From contig OX422211.1 of NCBI GenBank assembly GCA_949130495.1, positions 532,366,017-532,430,016 on the forward strand: a DNA stretch of 64,000 nucleotides. The letters are read 5' to 3'. This document shows, piece by piece, positions 22,181-33,228 of the stretch. Each line of letters opens with the position of its first letter. Within the stretch, counting starts at the first letter, position 1. The translations under genes were made by a program, and so were the position numbers. The notes below the pieces were generated by a model, which made no database searches, had not been told where the DNA came from, and was given only the letters and a program-made list of their open reading frames with translations. Source of the stretch: Sambucus nigra. Its lineage: Eukaryota > Streptophyta > Magnoliopsida > Dipsacales > Adoxaceae.

Positions 22181-23110
22181 TTGTCCTTATGTTTTACGCG
22201 ACATTGGTAGAGGTGAGAGGGCAGGGGCCTACTACGTATGAGGACATGGTTCGTGGGGTGCGTATACCTCTCTGCCATTATGACTTGGCAGCTTTTATGA
22301 GTGTGCCAGATCCCATGGATCCTGTCAGTTTCATGGATGAGGATATGTTTGGCCGTGCAACGTTGATTGAGGCCCTTACACCGGGGAGGAATGGAAGAAG
22401 GGTGCTTTCCATTTGACGGTAATGGAAGACTTACCGAGACTACTCCACTACATCAACGTCCACTCTTTCATGGTGACGAACAACCAATCATAGGTTCATC
22501 ACAAGAATGCGACATTCATCTACACTATGCTTCATAATTTGGGAGACATCAGTTTGCCCAAAATCTTTTTGGAGATGATGCTCGCGCAATCCAAGGAGGT
22601 GGTTTAAAGATTTTCCCTTCCTTTTCCTGCCCTTATCACGAGTATCTGCATTTCACACAGTTGCCCAGAGTACGATGCTGATCGCAAGCGTGAGCCACTA
22701 GGGCTTCTCACAAAAGACAACATTTCGAAGATGTTGACTCACTCCTAGAGAGAACCGAGGAACAAAAGGCAGAGGGCAGAGGCAGCTGACATGGTCGAGG
22801 AGGAGGCAGAGATGAGACATATGGAGCAGGGTGAGGGTTCTCACGTGACACACATAGATTTGGATGCCCTCTTTGAGGCATTTCAGGCAGTGTAGGATCA
22901 GTGCTCGTAGGAGACCCGGCTTAGGTGGGCTACATTGGAGTCCCGCCAGGACCAGCAGTAGGTCGAGCAGCGGCAGGATAGGGCCAAGCAGAGGCAGACG
23001 AGAGCGCAAAAGAGACATGAGTACCAGATGATGTAGGCGATGATGAGAGACATTTATCTGCAGCGTCATGATTCGGACACAACACTACCTCCACATTTCA
23101 GGATCCTTCT
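22181..23110 (+). pseudogene. 3' part of the 'putative plant transposon protein' gene
   Basis: Resumes the gene broken at 3841 with FYATLVEVRGQGPTTYEDM and VRGVRIPLCHYDLAAFM. One G appears lost near 22385, after LTPG, shifting the frame to EEWKKGAFHLTVMEDLPRLL; TAG follows at about 22490 and TAA at about 22606. The tail is Gln/Arg/Glu-rich (about 22740-23060) and probably helical. The family is known only as a plant transposon-associated domain, without an assigned activity. The decay lies mainly downstream of the insertion point. Confidence 0.6.
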
Positions 23111-23576
23111 CATCCTAGTGCTTCTGGCCACTAGGCTACTGCTGTATTGGGTCATTTTTGCATTTCTGGGGCGAATATTATGTTGTATTTTTTAATTTTT
23201 ATTACTTTGTTTTTAATAGTTGTAATGTATTAAGTTGTTTTGTATGGAACTTATGAAATGAGCAATGAGAATGTAGTTTGAGGTTGTTTATTGGATTTTT
23301 ATGTGTGTGACCTTCCATTTTATAAAATCAAAATGTTCACCATCAATTTATCTAGTATTTGCACTTGCGCCCCTCTATATTGTTGTGACTTGTGACATAG
23401 ATTCTTTTAACTTAATACATCGGTACATATACTTCCTATGCTTTGTACTAACTTATTTTGCAGATTCATTTGGACTTGTACTTATGGAGATCGCTCTAAA
23501 TTTGGGTAATATAATTCTTTTCCTATCTTTGTGTTGTGTTCTTTAATGGACGCATTGGGGACAATGCAACATAAAA

Positions 23577-23591
23577 GTTAGGGGGTGTGGG
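23577..23591 (+). other. Internal polypurine-tract-like site
   Basis: AGTTAGGGGGTGTGGG after GGGGACAATGC matches the word AGTTAGGGGGTGTG that abuts the 3' LTR at 25407-25420. It lies 1.8 kb upstream of it. Confidence 0.5.
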
Positions 23592-24378
23592 ATATTCTAT
23601 CCATTTCACTATTTAGTCCTTGAATTTAACTACAATTTAGTTACAAAGAATGTTTTTGTTAAAAATTTGAAAAAATTTCAAAAATATTTTCTTTCTTTTT
23701 TCTCATTTGTTGGGAATTTTGCCCTTGTTTTCGATGATAAATTTTAAATAATTGCCCGATCCATTAGACAATTCAACGATGCATGTTCTCGATTTTAGAA
23801 GTTATTAGACTTTAGTCCTCAAATCATTAATATTATGAATAACTTCAGGAATTAAACTTTATCCCATGAGCACATGCGTTTTTCTTGTTATATTGATTTG
23901 GTTTAAGATTTTTATAACTTGGTAATCTTTTGTTGCATTGTATATACTTACACCGAGTGAGATTAGAGACTTATCTTCATTTGTGAGTGTATACACTATT
24001 CTTTCCTCTTTGAAAATGTTACAGTCGTTGGTAATCTCTTTATTCTTTCATTGACCGTTCATTAATTGATTTCATTCTTGAAATGTATTACTTGAGAATG
24101 ATTTTCATATATTGTTTTGACTCGAGAATTGCGTAAAATTTATGAAATGATCATAGGCCATCTTTGTATATCACCCATATGACCTTGACCTCATCTTTTA
24201 TATGTTCCCTAGTCAACCCACTTGAGCCTAAATACTAGCCTTTCTTTTCATTACCCAAAATCCCATAACCAACTCCAAATTGGAGTTTTATACCATACAT
24301 ATTACCTTACATACCCTTGTTTGGATTTTTTACTTGGCATTGAATGATATTGTTGTTTTGTGGTTGCAATTTGAGCAT

Positions 24379-24483
24379 GAAAAGAGTGAGAAAAGAAGAA
24401 GTGTAGTGAAAAAGGGAAGAAAAAGAGAAAGTTGAAAACAAAAGAAAAAGTGAGAAAAAGAAGAAAAGAAAAAGAAAGAGAAA
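24379..24483 (+). repeat. Purine-rich tract
   Basis: About 105 bp almost entirely A and G (GAAAAGAGTGAGAAAAGAAG and similar), with a few T and C. Comparable tracts are known in 3' parts of Athila elements. Confidence 0.7.
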
Positions 24484-25404
24484 TTTGTATATGTTATTTA
24501 TAGTGATTCAATAATCCTTGTTACTCTCTCGATTGTTATATCTAATGCTTGTTTGGAAATCATTTGTCCAATTTTGAAATTGCCCACTTTTTCCCATTAT
24601 CCCGAGTTTCATCCCAAACACTTTTAATCCATATATACATCCCTTTCATTTCGTACACTGACCTAGCCTACATTACAAAGCTATTAAATTCCTATGTGAT
24701 CTTAAATAGATGTAATTCAAAGGTTTAAATAGTTTTGATAATCTTTGAAAATGCATTTCGCCTCCTTTAATGTGAGGTATCTTTCACTGAGATTATAGTT
24801 TTTATTTTCTATATTGCGTCCTTCATTTGTGACATGTGCACGACCTAGTTTCCCTTTACATTTACTCTTTATGCCCACATGTCCCGTGTGTTACCTCCCT
24901 GTTTCAAGTGAATTCATTTGATGAGTGTAATGCCCATGAGGATTGACTTTTATGCATGCTTTGATATTTAGTATCCGATTTATTTAAGTTTTTGCTAAAT
25001 CATATTTTGCGTGTGCTCACTCCCCTCCCACATTTTAAAGTTTCAATTCATTGAGGTGCATTCGATAATGTTAATAACTATGGGCTTTTCATGTGAATTC
25101 GTTTGCTATGCTAATAACATGTTGAAACTTCGTTCATATTGTTGAGTTTGTCGCATGTGATTGGGCATATTTTGAGGAAACCATATGATGTTTGTGGGCA
25201 TCATCCCTGAAAACCCTCACGAGATGACACTCGTCCACTTGGGTAACCTAGGGGTTTAGCGACTTATTGCATATGCTAAATGCAATCGTTTGCCCGCGAA
25301 AGTGCCCTTTTGCTTTTATACCATACTTTTGTACGATCTCCATCTTTTGGTTTACTTGTAGTTCTTATTACATCCTATTTCATTTCTAGGGACTAGCAAT
25401 GTGT

Positions 25405-25417
25405 AAGTTAGGGGGTG
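25405..25417 (+). other. Polypurine tract of the Athila-like element
   Basis: AAGTTAGGGGGTG directly before the TGATAATACG start of the 3' LTR. Confidence 0.8.
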
Positions 25418-26852
25418 TGATAATACGTAAATATTACGTATTTCATCTCTCGAACCTATGCATTTTAGCCCCCTCGGGTGCCTTAATCTCTATATTTAAG
25501 CCCACTAACCAGACAATCTCGATTTATATTGTTAACATGCTATATGAGCTATAATTGGTCTTTTGTAGGTATTTAGGTACTAAGAATGGAGTTCAGACGC
25601 ATTCCGCTCAAGTTCCATACGCAATCGCACGTTCAAGGGCAATCCGGTCAATTGACAGTTTGGGTACCTAGCCCGACATCTCACAGAAGTTGTAGCCTTC
25701 CTCACATGCTTTGCGTGGTAGTGAACGGTGCGCAATTTTTAGTCCGAACGAAGAAGTTATGACATTTCTGGCGGACGATAAATTCATACATGCCAAAACA
25801 TGAGGAAAGGAGAAGCTGCCCTGCTTGATCGATCGATCGATCAAAAGGATCAATCCTTCAGATTTTTGGCACGATTTTAACCATCAATAAATTGACCAAA
25901 GGTGTTGATCGATCGATTCCCTTCTTTTTTGAGATATTTTTCATTTCTTTTCTTTCTTCTTTTCTTTTCTTCCAACTTACTATAAAACCCAATTTTATTG
26001 TAATATCGGATATACTTAGTTTTAGAAGACATTTTAGGTTAGGGTTTGGTTTTGAGAGCTCATCTTCTTTTCTTCTTGGGGTGACATCCATTTGGTTTTG
26101 TAAGATTGAACTATTCCCTATCATCTCCTTTAATATAGTTTTGTTCTTCATTTTCCTTTCTTGGTAAATTAGTTTCATGCTTTATTAATTAGTTTACTTG
26201 CTTTAATTCTTGCTTTCCTAGTTTAATTAGTTGTAATTTAGTTTAATTCATGTATTTCCCTTAGATAAATAGGGTCGGGATTTCGTTCTGCCATTAACGG
26301 GCCTCGACCTCCAAAAATTAGGTTTTGTGTAGAATTGTGTTTAATTGAACCCACGCATATTAAAGTCGGACTAATACGCGTTTAACTTTCTCTGTCATGC
26401 AACGTTAGTGTTTGTAGAGATAATCCGAATTTAATCTGGGTGCGACCATTTTTCGATTAAATGTTTATTCACACAACTTTGGCTTAAATTCCTTATTGTG
26501 TGAAGTTTATGATTAATTGATAATGCTCGATTAAATTTCTCTCGAGCTGGAATTCTGATTAGTAGTTGTTTCGAGCCGTATGGTTGGATGCTGTCCCGAT
26601 CCTCGCTTTAATTTTATTTAGACTTAACTTATTATTTTCTTTCATTTCCTAGCACACATCACCTTTTTACACTTTTATTCCTGAATTAATAATCCAATTG
26701 AAATCTGTCGAACACTCCCTATGAATTCGATACCCGACTTACCGCTATACTTGTATCGCAAGTGTAGTCGTAACTTAGGTTTTTGTATTAATGCGGTGAA
26801 ATGAAAACAACGATTGTGTCCTTACACGAACACACATTTCACGCGCTAATCA
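25418..26852 (+). repeat. 3' LTR of the Athila-like element
   Basis: 1435 bp, TGATAATACG...CTAATCA. From 25713 on it matches window positions 1-1098. The left arm of the GATC hairpin has decayed in this copy. The right flank is CTCTG (26853-26857), so the left flank outside the window should read CTCTG if a target duplication survives. Confidence 0.92.
25981..25987 (+). promoter_or_regulatory. LTR TATA box
   Basis: TATAAAA, downstream of a pyrimidine-rich run; the equivalent site in the left LTR is CTATATAG at 263-270. Confidence 0.5.
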
Positions 26853-26869
26853 CTCTGGCAATCAATGAT

Positions 26870-28439
26870 CATGTGTGAGGGAAATTTTAGCTCGAACTCT
26901 AGGAGTTGGTTTAATACTTCATATAATTCCATACTTCCATTTTTAGAACGGGTACGGACAGCGATGCATACTCTGGTAAGGAGTGACAGTGCCCGATCAA
27001 CGAGGCTAACAGGGTGTAGGAGAAAATATGGGCAAGTTTGGAGTGGTTTGGGAGAGCATATGGGTGTGATTTGAGTTGAGGGATCAAATTCTGGGTTCCA
27101 TTCTAGGAAGATGGCATTAACATGATTTGGGAGTGGGTTGTGAGTAATGTTTGGCTTAGGACTGGCTGGTGGGGCAATGGTACCCAGGTCAATTAGACCT
27201 TGGATTACGTTTTGAAGGTGAAAGCCTTAGTCAATGGTATGGCTAGCAGTTTGGTGAAGGGCGCAATGGGCATCTACCTTGAAGGTTTTTGGAAGTGGAT
27301 TTGGCAATGGACGGGGATCCAGGGATTTGATAAGGTTTCGGCTTAATAGGGCTTGAAAAAATTTGGAGAGAGTAGCTTAGAGCTCAGTGTATTCCTTTCG
27401 GACTGGGACATGGCGGATTTCTGTTGCCCATGAGGTGGTTGGTTGGGAGATGTTGTTTATGGTGGAGACTATAGCATTGACAGGTTTATCGCATTTTCTC
27501 GTAGTGAATTGTCCGAACACTTTCTTTGGTTCAACTTATGTTTTAGTAATAACTTCCTCGATTTATCCTCCTGCTTCTTTGAGAGATCATAAATTGGGAT
27601 AGTATTGTCCTCCCATTGTTGCTTGGACATGGGGTAAGGAGTTCTTCTTCATTATGTTGACTGGTCATGGTGGCTTCTTTCTCCCTCCATTGGGCTATGA
27701 AGTTACTGACTTATTCCCCAGAGTTCTGTTTGAGCAGTTCTAAATCACGATGGGAGACCTCAAGCTCTTAATTCTATTTGTACTGCAATATGAATTATTA
27801 GGCTACATCCTCCCAACTACGGATTCTGGACTCCTCGAGAGACAAAAACCATCGGAGGGCACTATCCTTCAAAGTTTACTAAAATAATTGGGACATAACT
27901 TCTTCAAAGGCCCATAGGAGAGTCATAGAACGATGATAACTGCAAAGATGAACAATCGGGGGTCCATTTCCTCCGCATTTCTCGATATTTGTCATCTTAA
28001 ACTTCTCGGGTAACCTAGCTTTAGGATAAGGAGACATGTGGGTGTAGTCCATGTAATTTCCATAGATTTTGACTTGGTCGAACTTCTTAGTTAGCATCTT
28101 GATATCTTATTTGACCTTGTTCAATTCTTCCTCTTTCGAATCAATGATCATAGGCAAGTTAGCCCCAGGCTGGGCAAGGTTTGGCATAGGAAGCTGGGCA
28201 GGTTATGGCCCATTAGAAGGAGGGGCACTTGGAGCATGATGATAATCTTTGGGAACCTAGATAGGCTCGGGTGGACCCATAGTGCGAGGGAATAGGGCCT
28301 TAGGCTCTTGAGGAACAGGAACCCAGTTTCGTTGCATCTCTCGAACCTCAGTCTGGAGGTTGTCAATCTTGGACACGAGTTGAGCTAAGACTGCCATCAG
28401 ATCTGGATGCACAACTGGTATTTGATCTATGTTCTCCAT
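26870..28439 (-). pseudogene. gag: Ogre-like gag remnant
   Basis: On the - strand it starts at 28439 with MENIDQIPVVHPDLMAVLAQ, the N-terminal form seen in Ogre/TatIV gag. Then come LPEKFKMTNIEKCGGNGPP (expected FKMPxFDKFDGxGxP), DSALRWFLSL...SRIRSWEDVA, and near 27250 the C-terminal CALHQTASHTID...VIQGLIDLGTI motif. Many stops and frame changes. It ends against the Athila-like LTR at 26852, so the Ogre pol should continue left of the window if the Athila-like element inserted into it. Ogre gags form the particle shell; this copy is dead. Confidence 0.75.
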
Positions 28440-29580
28440 GGAAAGTGGATGTATTCTAGACTCAAAAGAAGAAGTAGGGGAACAAATGGAATTCCGGGGT
28501 GATTTGACTGAAGACCGAAGCCAATAAGGAGCCAGGCCAAGGGCGTGAAATCGACCTGAGAAGGCATAAAATGGGATTTATTTTTGAAAAAAGAAGAATG
28601 AAAATATTTTTGACATTTTTTTTAGATTGAAGAACACAATATTTTTATGTTTTTGATAAATAAGGGAGAAATATTTTTGGATTTTTGATAAAGAAAGGAG
28701 AAATGTTTTTGGATTTTTTTTTATAAAGAAGGGAGAAATATTTTGGGAGACGAGTCTCAGCATGATTATTATGTTCTCACTTGTTTTAAATTCTCCTAAA
28801 TGAAAAATAAAATGCCGAACCGGATCGAAGCCTGGAAAAGTTGGGTTTATAACATATGCAAAGCTATAGTTGGACTTGTGACCAGGCTTACGGGTAGGGC
28901 CTTGTTTTAAAAATGGGAAAAAATTTGGGTGGCAGGCCGACCCAAAATTTCCGAAGAGTTTCGGGTTGAAACCTTCCATCTAACATGTGTGTCCTAGGAT
29001 TGACACCTATATGTGGGTATGCAGTTGGTTAAGGGAATTGAAAAGGGTTCTCCCCTTTGGCGTGACTTCCATGATACACATCTTGCTTTTAAGGGAAATT
29101 GGTACGTGTGGACAAGCCATTTGATATACCTGAGTGTACATAAATTGTCTAATTATATATTTCATGGGGACGGTACGCATGAGAGAGAAATCGATATACT
29201 CGGCATACGTGAACGAGTTCTCTGCGATATACCTCCCGTCATGACTTCGATCAAGCGGTACAATGGGGGGAACCGTTCGATATACGTCAAAGGTACTTGG
29301 CCAATGGAAGGTGAGAGTCATATCGCTTAGGCTAACTGCACTCTGCCGGACCAGCGCCCATCACGAAGTGACCCTCCAGTTACAGGACAAAATTTGGTAA
29401 ATAAAAATGCTCTTTGGTGACGTCGTGTGAATCATGCATGATTTTCTTATTATTATCTTATGATGAGAGTGTCTTTCTTGATCATGCCAAACAGGGAGCA
29501 AATTCCAAGTACCAAGAGTATACCAAGTATTGATGTGAGCAATATGTGGATATGTAAGGACATAAATTTCCAATTGAGTC
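28440..29580. other. No recognisable gene
   Basis: Upstream of the Ogre gag on its strand. At 28600-28745 it holds T-rich sequence with an imperfect repeat of about 34-40 bp (GGAGAAATNTTTTTGGATTTT, three times). Near 29110-29300 the word GATATAC recurs four times. Open frames on both strands around 29010-29330 match nothing I know. Confidence 0.4.
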
Positions 29581-30788
29581 CATGTATTGGTTTGACTTAA
29601 TTCCGTAAATAAAACTGTGTTTGTAATATGTCATAGGGAGAATTTTATTTTGTCACAATACCACTTGGTCTATGACGTATTAAAGAAATTGAAGACGTTG
29701 CGGCAAAGCTTCAAAGAATTAATCATGCCGATGTTTAATTGGTGCAAGTTTAATCATCATCAAAGATAATTTCATTCCGAGATCACTCAGGTACGAATGC
29801 GTATAATTAATGGTGCTCGAAATTATTGTACAAAAGATAAGGATGTAATTTTCATAAAGAAAAATGTTTTTAAATGTTTTAAAAGTGTTCTAAAGCTTTA
29901 AACTATGTTTTATGATGATAAGCTTGTAAAAGAGTTTGACATTTTTGGATCTCTCATTGTAAGAGACATTTTAAATAAAAAGTCAAAAAGTCAAACTTTT
30001 ACGGCGTTGTTCAAACGACATCCAATCTCGTTCGAACGAGTTCCTCAAGTTGTTCGAATGACACATTTTTTGAGGCAGCGTTTAAATCCTATTTAAATAG
30101 TGTTTTCATCATAGTTTTATAAGTGTGCATTCTGGAAAATAGTATTCGACCAGAAACTTGTTTTACACATGTTTTCTAAGGTTTAAAAGTCTTAAACACA
30201 TCCGTAGAGTTTGCAAAGATCCGAGTTATAATTCTTCTATGTTTACGTGATCTTGATGCACCAAAGTTGTTTGTTCTACACATTGAACATCAAAGGGTTT
30301 TGTGGTGAAGAAAAGAGAAGGACTTCTTGTTCGACATTGTAGACGAATCAAAGTCATATCGGTGGACACCGAGACATACGTAGACACGTGTGTTGTGGAC
30401 AGGTATCATGGAAGACGGAATTTATGCATGGGCACTATTAAAGAACGGTTTAAGATCAGAAGGAGAGTCAAGACCCGTGGGGATCGAGTCTTAGTGTAAT
30501 ACTAATCTGTCTTTGTAAAATCATTGTTCATAGTGATTGTCTGGCTTGGGCCGTCCGAGGTTGTTTTCCCATTTTGGGTTTTTTCCTCGTACATCCGGCG
30601 TTGTGAGTATTCTTTACTTTAATTTACTTACTTTAGTCACTAGATGCATGTTTAGGATTAATCAAGATAAAATTGGTTTAAAGTAAGAATTGGGTTTTTC
30701 ACAACTTGGTTTGGTGCATAATTAAAAATTGGATATTTTTCGGAGAAAAAATGGTTTTGTTTGAATCACACATATTGGGCACTCTTCA
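29581..30788 (+). repeat. Probable truncated copia-type 5' LTR
   Basis: It ends just before a Met primer site. Near its end is CATTTTGGGTTTTTTCCTCG, the GGGTTTTTCC block typical of the transcribed end of plant copia LTRs. The left boundary is a guess, because no second LTR copy lies in the window to compare with. Confidence 0.4.
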
Positions 30789-30791
30789 AAT

Positions 30792-30804
30792 TGGTATCAG
30801 AGCC
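30792..30804 (+). other. Primer binding site, initiator-Met
   Basis: TGGTATCAGAGCC is a perfect match to the 3' end complement of plant initiator Met-tRNA, 3 bp after the presumed LTR end. Confidence 0.85.
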
Positions 30805-30868
30805 AGAAAATATATTTTTTTTGTGATCCCATGTGTTTGTTTATCTCTCCTGTGTTTGTTTTCTCTAG

Positions 30869-31693
30869 ATGGATTGTCTAAGCGTTAACGATCTACATCG
30901 TTTGAATTTAAAGTTTGCAAATCGTATTGAAGTTTTGGAGAAAGAAAATTATGGTTTCAAAAATAGGATTGAATATTTGCAAAGCTATCAAATTCAAAGA
31001 GATATTTGTCGTGAGCACTTTAGTTCCTTGATTAAAGATTTTAATATTTTAATATTGGGCAAAAAGGAGAGTGATGATAGAGTTCTCGTTTTGGAAAAAG
31101 AGTTGGAGGATTTAAAAATTTCTAAAGTTTGTGCCGTTGAGGAAAATAATTCGATTAATGATTTTGTGTCACGAGAAAAGGCTCTTAGGGATAAGTTTTC
31201 TCACATTGAGGGGGAGCTAGATAACCTTCTAGGGGTAATTGAAAATTTAAAGAAGGAGTCCCGAAATTTTGAGGAGTCTAATCGTTTGCTTGAGTCAAAA
31301 GTTTTGAAGTTAAAAAATGATTTAAATGACTCGAGTAGTGATGGTAGCGGCTTATCTTATTCTAATGGTTTGAATGTGAAGTCCAAAACCATAGTTTATT
31401 TTAGAGCGTCAATCACATCCGAGGGTATTAGAAAAGGTCAACCTAAAGGTCCCATTCCTCGTCGTGTTTTCACATGTTCGCATTGTGGTAGGAAAGGTCA
31501 CCTTAGGAGTTTCTCTTTTGATCTTAGAAAAGAACCTAGGAAGAAACGTAGTGTCCCATTGGTTCCCAAAACCCGTTTTGTTAGGTATACACCTGTTTGG
31601 GTTAGAAAATTCATTTTGGAGATACTAAATGCTTCGTTGCTTGATTCTCACATGCATGCACATGATTCATCTCTTGCTAGTTCTTATGGTTAA
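30869..31693 (+). CDS. Coiled-coil, zinc-knuckle gag-like protein of a copia-type element
   Basis: An intact frame of 274 codons starting 64 bp after the primer site. Residues 10-150 are a Lys/Glu/Leu-rich coiled coil. Near residue 205 is CSHCGRKGHLRSFSF, a CX2CX4HX4C knuckle whose last Cys is replaced by Ser. WVRK follows at about residue 245, as after the knuckle of Sire/Maximus-type copia gag (from memory). The usual UBN2-type capsid domain is absent, and no pol follows. It is either a deleted gag or the product of a non-autonomous element that kept only the RNA-binding and oligomerising parts. Confidence 0.55.
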   Translation: MDCLSVNDLHRLNLKFANRIEVLEKENYGFKNRIEYLQSYQIQRDICREHFSSLIKDFNILILGKKESDDRVLVLEKELEDLKISKVCAVEENNSINDFVSREKALRDKFSHIEGELDNLLGVIENLKKESRNFEESNRLLESKVLKLKNDLNDSSSDGSGLSYSNGLNVKSKTIVYFRASITSEGIRKGQPKGPIPRRVFTCSHCGRKGHLRSFSFDLRKEPRKKRSVPLVPKTRFVRYTPVWVRKFILEILNASLLDSHMHAHDSSLASSYG

Positions 31694-32260
31694 TAGCTTG
31701 CATGTTTTGTCATACACTAGCCCTTGCATCATGATTTATTATTTGCTAGTGATATGACATGTTTATCTCTTTGTATTTTATTTTTCACTTGTTTGAGTCA
31801 TATTTGTAAAATACAAAAAGAGTTTTTTTTAGAAAACTTTTGAAAATCCAAAAAGATTTTGCTTTTCTTTGAGTCAAATATGTTTGAAAATCCAAAAAGA
31901 TTTTTAGTTTTTGTTTTTGAGTTTACATGTTTGATGTGGCATATTGGTGTGCTTGGACCCCCCCCCCATGTCGTTTCATTATCCATGTGGCTAGGACATT
32001 GTTCATTATTATCGATACTTAGAATGATCTTAACCATTGTTTATGTTGGGTTGTTTCAAAGTTGATATGCATTTTGATTCGACTTTGTATGTATGTCAAC
32101 ATTGCACAATTGCACGAGTTTATATGGATGTTTGACTTCTCTTGCGTATTTGAATTTGGTGAGGCGTTCTTATCTCAATCTTGTCATTTATGCGTAAGTA
32201 AACTTAAGGAGAAGTGTGCATGTAATAATCGTTTACTGTGAGGATTTAAAATTGGTAAAA
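31694..32260. other. Non-coding, AT-rich stretch
   Basis: No gene. Contains a short repeat with GAAAATCCAAAAAGATTTT twice (about 31843 and 31887) and a run of nine C at about 31960. Confidence 0.5.
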
Positions 32261-32644
32261 ATGACGAGTGATTCACGGGAAAGGTCTGCGAGAGTTAGAA
32301 AGACACCATTTAAAAGCGCCCCAAAGAAAATGCAATATACTAAGAAAAGATCCAATAAGATTTTCTCTAAGTTGAGAATGCTAGAAACCTCAAACGAACT
32401 TGAAAAAAATATGATATTATTGAGGGAGTTCGATTGGAGAAAATTTAAACGGGTTTGCACAACTAATCTTAATGTTGAAACATTGCAATTTGACGCTATT
32501 GTTTGTAGAATCGTCAAAATTCTGGATTTGTGTGCATGTAGTATGTTTAGTTCATTAAGCTCACTCTTTAATTATCATATGTCTATGATAAAGTTTGGGA
32601 CGGGGGATTGTCGGATGCAAATGGATCGTTCATTCACATGGTAA
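32261..32644 (+). CDS. Hypothetical basic protein
   Basis: From the ATG at 32261 a frame of 127 codons; the frame is open further upstream to 32216. The N-terminal 55 residues are strongly basic (SRERSARVRKTPFKSAPKKM); the rest is mixed with several Cys. No family recognised. Its end overlaps the first unit of the tandem repeat. It may be a remnant of the copia-type element or chance. Confidence 0.25.
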   Translation: MTSDSRERSARVRKTPFKSAPKKMQYTKKRSNKIFSKLRMLETSNELEKNMILLREFDWRKFKRVCTTNLNVETLQFDAIVCRIVKILDLCACSMFSSLSSLFNYHMSMIKFGTGDCRMQMDRSFTW

Positions 32645-33115
32645 GTTAAACTCACGCACGGGGCGGACCATTGGAAAGTTTATGATATGTACTTCGACAT
32701 TCCGAAGAGTTTGACTCAGTTCGAGGAGTTGACTTTGGTCAACCGGGGCCTGAGAGCATTTGGTGACCTTTCGGAGTAAAATGGATCATTCGTCCGTACC
32801 GTAAGTCAGAATTGCGCACAGGGCAGACCGTTAGACAGAGGTTTCAGCAACCTCTGAAGATTCATTTAATCTCGGTCGAGATAAAGAGTTGACTTGGGTC
32901 AGATGGAGTCCGGGATTATCCGATGACCTCCTGATCAAGTTTTGAGGGAAAATAGGTTATTCGTCCACACCATAAGTCATAATCACGCACGGGGTGGACC
33001 GTTGGAAAGGGGTTCCAATTCCATTCAAGGATTCATTCAGTCTCAGTCAATATGAAGAGTTTGAATTTTGGTCTAACCAAGCCTGGGAGTGCCCGATGGC
33101 CTTTAGGTCATTCCC
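32621..33115. repeat. Three diverged tandem units of about 160-170 bp
   Basis: Units start near 32621, 32781 and 32949 with AATRGRTYRTTCRTYCAYAC-like sequence, then CGCACGGGGYGGACCRTTGG. Each unit ends with a GATGACCT or GGTGACCT-like word (GATGGCCTT in the third). Divergence between units is high but collinear. Confidence 0.75.
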
Positions 33116-33186
33116 CGTGGTATGACTTAGGTTTGTAGTGATGAAGAGAGGTCTTAGGGACCTGAGGAGAGGTATATACATTCTCA

Positions 33187-33187
<1 letters not shown>

Positions 33188-33227
<40 letters not shown>
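33188..33227. repeat. (AT)n microsatellite
   Basis: Uninterrupted AT for about 38 bp, at the junction between the tandem repeat and the next LTR remnant. Confidence 0.95.

Positions 33228-33228
<1 letters not shown>

Larger units (their letters stand above)
23111..25404 (+). other. 3' non-coding region of the Athila-like element
   Basis: No gene seen in about 2.3 kb. It contains an internal copy of the purine tract with its flank and a long purine-only style stretch, then leads into the true purine tract before the 3' LTR. In autonomous Athila elements an env-like gene can sit in this part; I see no trace of it. Confidence 0.55.
1..26852 (+). mobile_element. Athila-like non-autonomous Ty3/gypsy element (outermost layer)
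   Basis: This is the outer shell of the nest. The left LTR ends at 1098 and is followed after 3 bp by a primer site matching the 3' end of plant tRNA-Asp, the primer typical of Athila elements. The right LTR (25418-26852) is preceded by a purine tract. LTR termini are TGAT...ATCA. Without the 18.3-kb insertion at 3842-22180 the visible element is about 8.5 kb, and roughly 0.3 kb of the left LTR lies outside the window. I found no protease, RT, RNase H or integrase, so it must have relied on enzymes from another element. It carries two genes of its own: a 385-codon open frame and a split 'plant transposon protein' gene. The long purine tract and TTGGGGACAATG motif near the 3' end also fit Athila-type elements, from memory of the family. 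The lineage is inferred from the primer site and architecture, not from pol. Confidence 0.8.

Noticed and set aside
28578..28979. 133-codon frame on the - strand
   Set aside because: The second half is Lys/Phe-rich translation of a T-rich repeat; the first half matches nothing.
29007..29330. Overlapping open frames of about 105 codons on both strands
   Set aside because: No family recognised and equal length on both strands suggests chance. The repeated GATATAC word there was too short to call a repeat.
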